A program made the translations under genes and the position numbers. A DNA stretch of 64,000 nucleotides from assembly GCA_036510655.1 (NCBI GenBank), contig DATCDQ010000021.1:53764-117763 (forward strand), given 5' to 3'. Of this stretch, positions 7,377-15,181 are shown in pieces (position 1 is the stretch's first letter; each line of letters begins with the position of its first letter). Under the pieces are notes generated by a model that saw nothing but the letters and a program-made list of their open reading frames with translations, had not been told where the DNA came from and searched no databases. The DNA comes from Rathayibacter_A sp036510655. Its GTDB lineage: Bacteria; Actinomycetota; Actinomycetes; Actinomycetales; Microbacteriaceae.

Positions 7377-8753
7377 TCAGCTGCGGTGCACGCCCAGTTC
7401 TTCAGCCACCAGGAAGGCCAATTCCAGGGATTGCATGTGGTTCAGTCTGGGGTCGCAGAGCGACTCGTAACGTGTGGCCAGCGTCGCCTCGTCGATGTGT
7501 TCTGATCCGCCGAGGCACTCTGTGACATCATCACCGGTCAACTCGACGTGGATGCCGCCCGGGTGCGTTCCGGCAGCGCGGTGGGCCTCGAAGAACCCCT
7601 TGACCTCATCGACGACATCGTCGAACCGACGGGTCTTGTACCCGTTCGGTGTCGTCAGACCGTTGCCGTGCATCGGGTCCGTGACCCACAGCGGCAGCGC
7701 GCCACTGCCCTTGATCGCGTCGAGTAGCGGCGGCAGCGCCTCGCGCACGCGGCCGGCGCCCATCCGGGTGATGAACGTGAGGCGCCCGGGCTCGCGGTCG
7801 GCGTCGAGCTTGTCGATCAGCCGCAGCATCTCGTCGGGCGTCGTGGTCGGACCCAGCTTGACGCCGATCGGATTGCGCACGCGCGCCAGGAAGTCGACGT
7901 GGGCGCCGTTCAATTCTCGGGTGCGCTCGCCGATCCAAATGAAGTGCGCAGACGTGTTGTACGGTGTGCCGGTGCGGGAATCGATCCGCGTCATCGGCCG
8001 CTCGTAGTCCATCAACAGACCCTCGTGGCTGGCATAGAACTCAACACGCTTGAGTTCGTCGAAGTCGGCCCCTGCCGCCTCCATGAACTTGATAGCCCGA
8101 TCGATCTCCTTGGCCAGACCCTCGTAACGCTGATTTGCAGGGTTGGCCGCGAACCCTCGATTCCAGCTCTGCACCTCGCGCAGGTCGGCAAAACCGCCCT
8201 GCGTGAACGCCCGAATCAGATTCAGGGTCGACGCAGCCGTGTGGTAGCCCTTGACCAGACGTCGCGGATCGGCCTGGCGAGACTCGGGCGTGAAGTCATA
8301 GCCGTTGACGATGTCGCCACGGTATGCGGGCAATGTGACACCGCCACGCGTCTCCGTGTCGCTGGAGCGGGGCTTCGCGAATTGGCCGGCCATCCGCCCC
8401 ATCTTGATGACGGGTACCGATGCACCGTAGGTCAGAACGACTGCCATTTGCAGGATGGTCTTGACGCGGTCTCTGATCTGGTCTGCGGTCGCCCCAGCGA
8501 ACGTCTCCGCGCAGTCCCCACCTTGGAGGAGGAACGCTTCACCGCGCGCCGCCTGCGCAAGGCGCATGCGCAACTGATCGACCTCGCCGGCGAACACGAG
8601 CGGCGGGAGGGCGGCGATCTCAGCGGATGCTGCGCGGACAGCTTCATGATCGGGCCAGCTCGGCTGCTGCTTGATCGCCAGGGTGCGCCAGTGGTCCAAT
8701 CCCGCAACCACGGTCTCGTCAGCCGACACGACGGGCTCGTTGGGATCTACCAC
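7377..8753 (-). CDS. aroG: Class II 3-deoxy-7-phosphoheptulonate synthase
   Basis: Condenses phosphoenolpyruvate with erythrose 4-phosphate, the first step of the shikimate pathway to aromatic amino acids. The 458-residue protein is of the plant-like class II type. It has GGDCAETFAG near residue 80 (metal-binding cysteine), KMGRMAGQFAKPRS, and the C-terminal DPMHGNG and GGIHVELTG blocks. The GTG start is six bases from a TAAGCT box that lies at the 3' end of the upstream plsC gene, so it may have its own leaderless promoter besides read-through from plsC. The homologue Rv2178c lies in the same neighbourhood in M. tuberculosis. Confidence 0.96.
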   Translation of the reverse strand: MVDPNEPVVSADETVVAGLDHWRTLAIKQQPSWPDHEAVRAASAEIAALPPLVFAGEVDQLRMRLAQAARGEAFLLQGGDCAETFAGATADQIRDRVKTILQMAVVLTYGASVPVIKMGRMAGQFAKPRSSDTETRGGVTLPAYRGDIVNGYDFTPESRQADPRRLVKGYHTAASTLNLIRAFTQGGFADLREVQSWNRGFAANPANQRYEGLAKEIDRAIKFMEAAGADFDELKRVEFYASHEGLLMDYERPMTRIDSRTGTPYNTSAHFIWIGERTRELNGAHVDFLARVRNPIGVKLGPTTTPDEMLRLIDKLDADREPGRLTFITRMGAGRVREALPPLLDAIKGSGALPLWVTDPMHGNGLTTPNGYKTRRFDDVVDEVKGFFEAHRAAGTHPGGIHVELTGDDVTECLGGSEHIDEATLATRYESLCDPRLNHMQSLELAFLVAEELGVHRS

Positions 8754-8765
8754 ACGAGGAGCTTA
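8754..8765 (-). promoter_or_regulatory. -10 box for leaderless DAHP synthase mRNA
   Basis: On the minus strand TAAGCT is followed by six bases and the GTG start. The box overlaps the last codons of plsC. Confidence 0.5.
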
Positions 8766-9452
8766 TCGTGAATGGGAGGCCCGCCTTTCCTTGACCGTCG
8801 TGGCATACACGTCCGCATATTCCTGCCCGCCGAGAGCGTGCAGGTTGTAGACGATCTCGTCCGTGATCGACCGAAGAATGAAGCGGTCGCTCTCCATGCC
8901 CTCGAAACGGGAGAAGTCCAGAGCATCTCCGACGATGATGCCGATCCGCCCCACCTTCGGCACTTTCGTGCCGATCGGCATCACCTTCTCGGTGTCCACC
9001 ATCACGACAGGCACGACGGGAACGCGACCTTCGAGGATCATTCTGGCGACGCCGGTGCGACCGCGATAGAGCTTCGCATCCGGGCTTCGCGTGCCCTCGG
9101 GATAGATTCCGAGCACGTCACCACCCGCAAGCACGCGCAATCCGGTGTTCAGCGATGCTTCTGACGCCTTGCCGCCCGAGCGGTCGATCGGCAACTGTCC
9201 TGTGGCCATCATGAACGTCTTCGTGAGCCACCCGATGAGCCCCTTACGGGTGAAGTACTCGCTCTTGGCCAGGAACGAGACGCGTCGTTCGATCATCAGC
9301 GGCAGAGTGATCGAATCGATGAAAGACAGATGGTTGCTCGCCAGGATCACGCCGCCATGCTTCGGAATCTTCTCGGCGCCGACCACCCATGGCCGGAAGA
9401 TCGATTTGAAGATCGGACCGACGACCAGGTACTTCATGATCCAGTAGAACAT
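8763..9452 (-). CDS. plsC: 1-acyl-sn-glycerol-3-phosphate acyltransferase
   Basis: Acylates lysophosphatidic acid at position 2 to make phosphatidic acid, the membrane phospholipid precursor. The 229-residue protein shows the catalytic HX4D motif at 41-46 (NHLSFID) and the substrate-binding YPEGTRS motif near residue 117. The N-terminal hydrophobic stretch suits a membrane-associated enzyme. A GAGGGGGG stretch precedes the ATG. The gene lies nine bases upstream of the DAHP synthase gene and downstream of the glucokinase gene on the same strand. The plsC/aroG proximity is also seen in mycobacteria (Rv2182c/Rv2178c). Confidence 0.93.
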   Translation of the reverse strand: MFYWIMKYLVVGPIFKSIFRPWVVGAEKIPKHGGVILASNHLSFIDSITLPLMIERRVSFLAKSEYFTRKGLIGWLTKTFMMATGQLPIDRSGGKASEASLNTGLRVLAGGDVLGIYPEGTRSPDAKLYRGRTGVARMILEGRVPVVPVVMVDTEKVMPIGTKVPKVGRIGIIVGDALDFSRFEGMESDRFILRSITDEIVYNLHALGGQEYADVYATTVKERRASHSR

Positions 9453-9538
9453 CGTGGATGACCCCCCTCACGCTGTGCGCTTCAGCTTAGGACCACCGGC
9501 GACACCGTGGTGCGTCCCGTAGTTCAGATTGCTGCGGC

Positions 9539-10495
9539 TTATCGAGTTTGCGCGTGCAGGCGCGCGAGGTCCGCGGCGCCGACAACGCCCGCATTGTTCA
9601 CCAGTTCTGCAATCTGGAATTCCGGCTCAGGATGATAACCGCGAGCAGGCAGATTCTCCAGGAACGCTGCCCGAATCGGTTCGAGTAGCAGTTCGCCGGC
9701 CTGTGCGACACCACCGCCGAACACGAACAGTTGCGGGTCGAGCACCGCGCCGAGGCTCGCACACGCTTGACCGAGGCTGTCGCCGAGCTGGCGGAGCGCG
9801 GCAAGTGCCCCCGGATCTCCGCTCATGATGAGCGCGCTGATGTCTTCGCCGGAGAGGGTGCCCTTCCTCGCCCTGACATCGGCCAAAGCCTGGCCGATGC
9901 CGCCCGCATCGGCCAACTCGTTCCCCATCCGCTGCAACGCGCGACCAGAGCCGTATTGCTCGATACAGCCGTGAGCGCCGCAGCCGCACGGAAGGCCACC
10001 GGGCACCAGGCGCAGGTGGCCGAGTTCGGCGCCGGCACCGAACCCGCCGCGGAACAGTGCGTCGTTGCTGACAATTGCTCCGCCGACACCTGTACCGATC
10101 GTGAGCATCACCATGTCGCTCACAAGACGGCCGGCGCCGAAGCGGAATTCGGCCCAGCCTGCAGCATTTGCGTCGTTTTCGACGACGACGGGGATGTTCA
10201 GCCGTGCCTCGAGGTTGTCGCGGAACGGCTCGTTGCGCCAGGCGATGTTCGGAGCGTAGTAGACGATCGACTGCGCGGCATCGATGAAGCCCGCAGCGGC
10301 CACACCGGCGGCAGCAACATCCTCATCCACCGACAGGTCTCCGATCATCGCGACCACAACGTCGACGATGCCCTGCGGTTGGTCCGCGCCGGTCGGTGTC
10401 GGCCTGCGATCCTCACGCACGATCGTGCCGAGCTCATCGACCAGGGCTCCTGCGATCTTCGTTCCGCCGATGTCGATTCCGATCGCGTGCGTCAA
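9539..10495 (-). CDS. ROK-family glucokinase
   Basis: Phosphorylates glucose with ATP, or possibly polyphosphate, feeding glycolysis. The 318-residue protein starts with the phosphate-binding GIDIGGTKIAGALVDE segment, has VENDANAAGWAEF, and carries the ROK zinc motif CGCGAHGCIEQYGSG. There is no N-terminal helix-turn-helix, so it is an enzyme, not a ROK repressor. I chose the TTG start because GGAAAGGA precedes it and the conserved N-terminus begins two residues later. An ATG at 10561 would add 22 unconserved residues. It is divergent from the acyl-CoA ligase gene and upstream of plsC on the same strand. Confidence 0.9.
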   Translation of the reverse strand: MTHAIGIDIGGTKIAGALVDELGTIVREDRRPTPTGADQPQGIVDVVVAMIGDLSVDEDVAAAGVAAAGFIDAAQSIVYYAPNIAWRNEPFRDNLEARLNIPVVVENDANAAGWAEFRFGAGRLVSDMVMLTIGTGVGGAIVSNDALFRGGFGAGAELGHLRLVPGGLPCGCGAHGCIEQYGSGRALQRMGNELADAGGIGQALADVRARKGTLSGEDISALIMSGDPGALAALRQLGDSLGQACASLGAVLDPQLFVFGGGVAQAGELLLEPIRAAFLENLPARGYHPEPEFQIAELVNNAGVVGAADLARLHAQTR

Positions 10496-10663
10496 CGAAT
10501 TCCTTTCCAAGCGAGTGAGTTGGCCGGAGCACCGGGGCACGAGGCCTCTCAGGTGCACCAACTAGAGTGTAGTTAACCAGTTAGCCGAAGGCTATGTGGC
10601 CATCGGAAAGCCCCGCGAAGACCGACACTGCCACAACGCCGCACCGGTACCGAAGGAGTTACC
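10496..10663. promoter_or_regulatory. Divergent promoter region (glucokinase / acyl-CoA ligase)
   Basis: This 168-bp gap separates two divergent genes and should carry both promoters. The minus strand holds TACACT and the plus strand TAGAGT around 10563-10580, both acceptable -10 boxes. No clear operator is visible. Confidence 0.4.
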
Positions 10664-12493
10664 GTGGAACAGTTCGACGCACCCGCCCTTGTCGCCGCCG
10701 ACCCAGGCGCCAACATCACCGACCTGCTCATCGATCGAGTCGCCCTGACGCCGGATGCGGCGCTGTTCTCCGTCCCAGCAGGCGATGGCTGGAGCGACGT
10801 GACCAGTACGGAGTTCCTCCGCCAGGTCCGCGCCCTGGCAAAGGGCCTGATTGCTTCCGGCATCGAGCCCGGGGACAAGATCGGCTTGATGTGCCGCACC
10901 CGCTATGAATGGACGTTGATCGACTTCGCCGTGTTGTTCGCCGGCGCAATCCTCGTACCCGTGTACGAGACGAGTTCGCCGTCTCAAGTGCAATGGAACC
11001 TGACCGACTCGGGGGCGAGCGCGCTGATCGTCGAGACGCCGGAGCATTTCGCTCGTTTCGATGAGGTGCACCCCGACCTTCCGCTCATTGACAAGGTGTG
11101 GCAGATCGATCTCGGCGATCTCGATAAGCTCGTCGAAGCCGGCACAGACGTCGACGACGCAGAGGTGGAGCGTCGACGCGGTCTGGCGCGAGCGGCGGAC
11201 ATCGCCACACTGATCTACACGTCGGGGTCGACCGGGCGTCCCCGCGGCTGCGTGCTGACGCACGCGAACTTCGTCGAATTGTCTCGCAACTCCGCCCTCG
11301 AACTCAAAGAGGTGCTGGAGGATCCGAACGGCGCGTCGACGCTGCTGTTCATCACGACGGCACACGTCTTCGCACGATTCATATCAATCCTGTGCGTGCA
11401 CGCGGGCGTTCGTGTGGGGCACCAACCGGACACCCGTCAGTTGCTGCCCGCGTTGGCGTCCTTCAAGCCGACTTTCCTGCTCGCGGTTCCTCGCGTGTTC
11501 GAGAAGGTCTACAACTCAGCGGAACAGAAAGCGGACGCCGGCGGCAGGGGCGGGATCTTCCGCAAGGCCGCAGCCGTGGCCGTCGCATACTCCCAGGCCG
11601 GTGAGGCCGGCTCCATCCCATTCGGGCTCAGGCTCAAGTACATGCTGTACAACACGCTTGTCTACGGCAAGCTCCGCGCTGCGATGGGCGGCAACGTCAA
11701 GTACGCGGTGTCCGGTTCTGCGCCGCTCGGCGCGCACCTCGGGCACTTCTTCCACAGTCTGGGGATCGTGATCCTGGAGGGCTACGGGCTGACGGAGACG
11801 ACAGCACCGGCGACGGTGAACCTCGCCACTCGCTCCAAGATCGGCACAGTGGGGCCAGCGCTCCCGGGCGTGTCGGTGCGTGTCGCGGATGACGGCGAGA
11901 TCTCGGTCAAGGGCATCAACGTATTCAAGGAGTATTGGAACAACCCGGAGGCAACCGAAGCAGCGCTCCACGACGGCTGGTTCCTCACCGGCGACCTGGG
12001 CAGCTTCGACTCTGACGGTTTCTTGACCATCACAGGGCGCAAGAAGGAGATCATCGTCACGGCTGGCGGCAAGAATGTCTCGCCGGCGGCGCTCGAAGAC
12101 CCGATCCGTGCGAACTCCCTGGTCAGTCAGGTGATCGTGGTCGGCGACAAGAAGCCGTTTATCGCGGCGCTGATCACCCTGGACGCCGAGATGCTACCCG
12201 CCTGGCTGTCGAATAAGGGGCTCGACCCCCACATGAGCGTCGCGGATGCCTCCACCCACCCAGCCGTTCTCGAGGAGCTACAGAAGGCGGTGGACATTGC
12301 GAACTCCCGTGTGTCCCGCGCAGAGTCGATCCGCAAATTCGTGGTGCTGCCCGTCGAATTCAGTGAGGACAGCGGGCATCTGACGCCCAAGCTGAGCATA
12401 AAACGTCAGGTGATCCTGGACGACTATGCGGATGCGATCGAGAATCTGTACAACACGGCCCCGGCTACGGAGGGCATTTCTCTGCACCACTGA
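10664..12493 (+). CDS. Long-chain fatty acid-CoA ligase (FadD15-type)
   Basis: An adenylate-forming enzyme that activates long-chain fatty acids to acyl-CoA. In the 609-residue sequence the ATP/AMP signature IYTSGSTGRPRG lies near residue 182, followed by GYGLTETTAPATVN and the hinge and C-terminal block LTGDLGSFDSDGFLTITGRKKEII with VTAGGKNVSP. This is full length for the family. The GTG start has an AAGGAG ribosome binding site seven bases upstream. The homologue fadD15 (Rv2187) closes the same conserved neighbourhood in M. tuberculosis. It faces a papain-like peptidase gene with only two bases between the stops. Confidence 0.93.
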   Translation: MEQFDAPALVAADPGANITDLLIDRVALTPDAALFSVPAGDGWSDVTSTEFLRQVRALAKGLIASGIEPGDKIGLMCRTRYEWTLIDFAVLFAGAILVPVYETSSPSQVQWNLTDSGASALIVETPEHFARFDEVHPDLPLIDKVWQIDLGDLDKLVEAGTDVDDAEVERRRGLARAADIATLIYTSGSTGRPRGCVLTHANFVELSRNSALELKEVLEDPNGASTLLFITTAHVFARFISILCVHAGVRVGHQPDTRQLLPALASFKPTFLLAVPRVFEKVYNSAEQKADAGGRGGIFRKAAAVAVAYSQAGEAGSIPFGLRLKYMLYNTLVYGKLRAAMGGNVKYAVSGSAPLGAHLGHFFHSLGIVILEGYGLTETTAPATVNLATRSKIGTVGPALPGVSVRVADDGEISVKGINVFKEYWNNPEATEAALHDGWFLTGDLGSFDSDGFLTITGRKKEIIVTAGGKNVSPAALEDPIRANSLVSQVIVVGDKKPFIAALITLDAEMLPAWLSNKGLDPHMSVADASTHPAVLEELQKAVDIANSRVSRAESIRKFVVLPVEFSEDSGHLTPKLSIKRQVILDDYADAIENLYNTAPATEGISLHH

Positions 12494-12495
12494 GA

Positions 12496-13185
12496 CTAGT
12501 GAACCTTTGTAAACGTGTAGCCGTCGAGCGTGGCACCAGCCGAGTAGTGCGCAGGAAAGTCTTCGAAGTCGATCACGGTTTCGCCTTGCGCCGGGTCGAG
12601 CACGAGAATCTGGTCGTTGAGCACGCCCGCAATCGCGACCACGTGGCTGCCGCCTCCACCGATCCAACTGATGTCGACGCACACTGGGCGATTGGCAAGC
12701 ACCTCGACCGCCAGTTCGGACAGGGTAGCGGTGGAGTGGTAGGAAGCATTGTTGCCACTGACATTCAGTGCATCGCCGACACCGCGGGACTTGATGCAGA
12801 TCACCGGGATTCCGACGCCGTCGAGCGCGTACTCGGCGGACGAAGCGTACGGGTTCGCGATCGTCGCGGCGAGTCCGGGATGTGCCGCGAGAACGCTCGC
12901 GTCTGGATAACAGTCGATCGTAAGCGGCCAACCATTGATCGCGTGGCCGATCTGAGTCATCAAACTCGTTTGCGTCACTGAACTTGCGGGGTCATAAAAG
13001 TGCGCAACGCTCGCCGCAATCGCGAGCCAGCACCATTCCGTCGTTTCTTGGTACTGGAGCCCGAGCCCCATGTTCACGGGCGCGTCTGGCCCAGTGTTTC
13101 CCGGCACGCGCTCCTGCGGGGCCCAGCTCTGGCCGTCGAATGAGGAGAAGTAGAGCCCTTGGTCGGTTCCCTCACCCTTCCACAT
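12496..13185 (-). CDS. Papain-like cysteine peptidase, probably 5'-truncated
   Basis: A 229-residue protein with a papain-like fold pattern similar to AvrRpt2/C39-like peptidases: catalytic C52 in TEWCWLA, H181 in GGGSHVVAIAG, and D197 in VLDP. The first 30 residues (WKGEGTDQGLYFSSFDGQSW) look like the end of a sialidase/BNR-like beta-propeller repeat. The reading frame stays open upstream of the ATG as far as 13281. The codons just before ATG read GFGDRLNA, which continues that module, yet there is no alternative start and no ribosome binding site. The gene therefore probably lost its 5' part, perhaps including a signal peptide. It may be a relic. Confidence 0.6.
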   Translation of the reverse strand: MWKGEGTDQGLYFSSFDGQSWAPQERVPGNTGPDAPVNMGLGLQYQETTEWCWLAIAASVAHFYDPASSVTQTSLMTQIGHAINGWPLTIDCYPDASVLAAHPGLAATIANPYASSAEYALDGVGIPVICIKSRGVGDALNVSGNNASYHSTATLSELAVEVLANRPVCVDISWIGGGGSHVVAIAGVLNDQILVLDPAQGETVIDFEDFPAHYSAGATLDGYTFTKVH

Positions 13186-13252
13186 GGCATTAAGCCGATC
13201 GCCGAAGCCCCGATTCTCGTTGCGACGCCGGGATTGGTTGGAGCGCCGTGGC

Positions 13253-13744
13253 TCAGAACCAGGAGCTCTCCCGCACTTGCTTCATCGCTTCGCGTCGATT
13301 CGGCTTGTCCAAGCGGTCGAGGTAGAGAAGCCCGTCGAGATGATCGGTCTCGTGCTGCAGTGCCTGGGCAAGCACTCCGTCGCCTGCGACTTCGACGACG
13401 TTGCCGTCGAGGTCGGTTCCGCGTGCTCGCGCGTACGGGTAGCGCATCGTCGGAAACCACAGCCCGGGCACAGACAGGCATCCCTCGTCCATCGGTTCGG
13501 GCTCCCCACTCAACTCAACGAGCTCCGGATTCAGGAGATACCCGATTTCGCCGTCGACGTTGTAGCTGAACGCACGCAGGTTCACCCCGATCTGCGCGGC
13601 TGCGACACCGGCTCGGCCCGGAGGGCTCACGCTGTCGATCAAGTCGTCGACCAGGGCACGCACGCGATCGTCGATAGTGCCGACAGGATCGGAAACCGTC
13701 TTCAGGACAGGGTCGCCGAACAGTCGAATCTGGCGTTCGGTCAC
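13253..13744 (-). CDS. def: Peptide deformylase
   Basis: Removes the N-formyl group from new polypeptides. The 163-residue protein carries all three metal-site motifs: GVAAAQIG at 46-53, EGCLS with C89, and HETDH with H131, E132 and H135. Its GTG start overlaps the stop of the mycothione reductase gene (GTGA), so it is coupled to that gene and belongs to the pyc-mtr-def operon. The sequence is slightly short and the first motif starts AGVAA instead of the common GxGLAA, within the range of actinobacterial second deformylases. Confidence 0.94.
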   Translation of the reverse strand: MTERQIRLFGDPVLKTVSDPVGTIDDRVRALVDDLIDSVSPPGRAGVAAAQIGVNLRAFSYNVDGEIGYLLNPELVELSGEPEPMDEGCLSVPGLWFPTMRYPYARARGTDLDGNVVEVAGDGVLAQALQHETDHLDGLLYLDRLDKPNRREAMKQVRESSWF

Positions 13745-15174
13745 CGTGCCTCCTCTGCCGACGCTTGCTCAACCAGCGCTTCCTCGGCCTTCAACAGTGC
13801 GTTCTCAACGACCTCCGTCGCGGCAGGGTGCGGCCAGAACTGGCCCCGGGCGAGCCCTCGCACGCTGAGGCCTGCACTTGCGGCCTGGACCAGCGGCTGA
13901 ATCAGAATGCTTGCCTCCGGCCCGATGATGTGCGCACCGAGGATCTTCGCGCTCGTACGATCGACAACGAGTTTGCAGAAGCTGGTCGTGTCTTCGAGTG
14001 CCCAGCCGTATGCGGTGGTGCGATATTCCTGGGCGACGGCGACGACATCCGCCCCCGACGCGCGAGCCTCCCGCTCTGTCGCACCGAAGTGCGACAGCTG
14101 CGGGTGGCTGAACACGGCCGCGGGAACCGGCCCGGGCAGCCCGCCGATCAGGTCGGCCGGGGAGGCCAGATTGTGCTGAACGAGCCGAGCCTCATGGTTC
14201 GCGACATGCTTGAGTTGCCACGGCGAGCTCACGTCACCGAGCGCGAAGATGCCGTCAACCGGCTGCCCATCGGCCAGCACACGCTGTTGCGCATCCACTA
14301 CCAGGCGGCCGTCGGAGTGCAGATCGAACCCGACGGATGCGACGGCCAGCGTGTCGGTGTTCGGCACACGTCCGAGAGCGACGAGCACCCGCTCGGTTTC
14401 CAGCTGTGCACCGGAACTGGTGGTGACGCACAACCGGTCTCCCATTCGATCGATCGCCTCGACCGTCTCGCCAGTGCGCAGCGTCCAGCGTTCGCGCGCG
14501 AGTTCGGTGAAGCGGTCGGCGATGTCATCGTCCAGGTGGGTCAGCATCCGCTGTGAGCGGGTCACGACGGTGACATCGACGCCGAACGAACCGAAAACGT
14601 GAGCGAACTCGGCCGCGACCGCTCCCCCGCCGACGATTACCAGCGACTCCGGCAGCGAATCGATACGCATGATCGTGTCCGAATCGGTGATCGCGTCATC
14701 GGGATCGTACGCGGCCTTCAGCACTCGCGGACGAGACCCCGCGGCCACGACGATGCGCGGTGCGCGGATCCGCTCTCCGCTCGCGCTGATCAGCGTGTGT
14801 CGATCGTCGAATCCGAAGGTTTCCCTGAAGACGGTGACGTTCGGCGATTTCACGTCGCGGTACCGGAAGCCGGCGTGTGAGATCTTGTCGGTCTTCGCAA
14901 AAACGCGGTCACGGACGGCCGGCCAGTCGACGGGGTCGATCCCTGCGCTCACGCCGATGTTGTCGCCGTCTGCTGCATCGGTGATGACATCGGCGACGCG
15001 CACGAACATCTTGGTCGGAATGCAGCCGGCGTTCAGGCAGGTGCCGCCGAACCAGCGGCCGTCGTCAATCAGAGCGACCGACCAGTCGTCGAACTCGGGG
15101 CCGATCAGCGAGTTGCCGGATCCTGCCCCGATCACGATCAGGTCGAAGTCGCGCACAGCCTCTGCGGACTCCAT
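13741..15174 (-). CDS. mtr: Mycothione reductase
   Basis: A flavoprotein disulfide reductase that regenerates mycothiol from its disulfide with NADPH. The 477-residue protein has an FAD-binding GAGSGN near residue 17 and the redox pair C46/C51 in GGTCLNAGCIPTKM, followed by the NAD(P) domain (VIVGGGAVAAEFAHVFGSFG) and the C-terminal interface domain. The CLNAGC motif with KMFVRVAD fits mycothione reductase better than lipoamide dehydrogenase. It marks the host as a mycothiol producer. A GAGG ribosome binding site precedes the ATG, seven bases after the pyc stop codon. Confidence 0.9.
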   Translation of the reverse strand: MESAEAVRDFDLIVIGAGSGNSLIGPEFDDWSVALIDDGRWFGGTCLNAGCIPTKMFVRVADVITDAADGDNIGVSAGIDPVDWPAVRDRVFAKTDKISHAGFRYRDVKSPNVTVFRETFGFDDRHTLISASGERIRAPRIVVAAGSRPRVLKAAYDPDDAITDSDTIMRIDSLPESLVIVGGGAVAAEFAHVFGSFGVDVTVVTRSQRMLTHLDDDIADRFTELARERWTLRTGETVEAIDRMGDRLCVTTSSGAQLETERVLVALGRVPNTDTLAVASVGFDLHSDGRLVVDAQQRVLADGQPVDGIFALGDVSSPWQLKHVANHEARLVQHNLASPADLIGGLPGPVPAAVFSHPQLSHFGATEREARASGADVVAVAQEYRTTAYGWALEDTTSFCKLVVDRTSAKILGAHIIGPEASILIQPLVQAASAGLSVRGLARGQFWPHPAATEVVENALLKAEEALVEQASAEEAR

Positions 15175-15181
15175 CGTTGCC

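Noticed and set aside
9480..9538. Terminator after the glucokinase gene
   Set aside because: ACCAC...GTGGT can form a weak bulged stem, but no T-tract follows.
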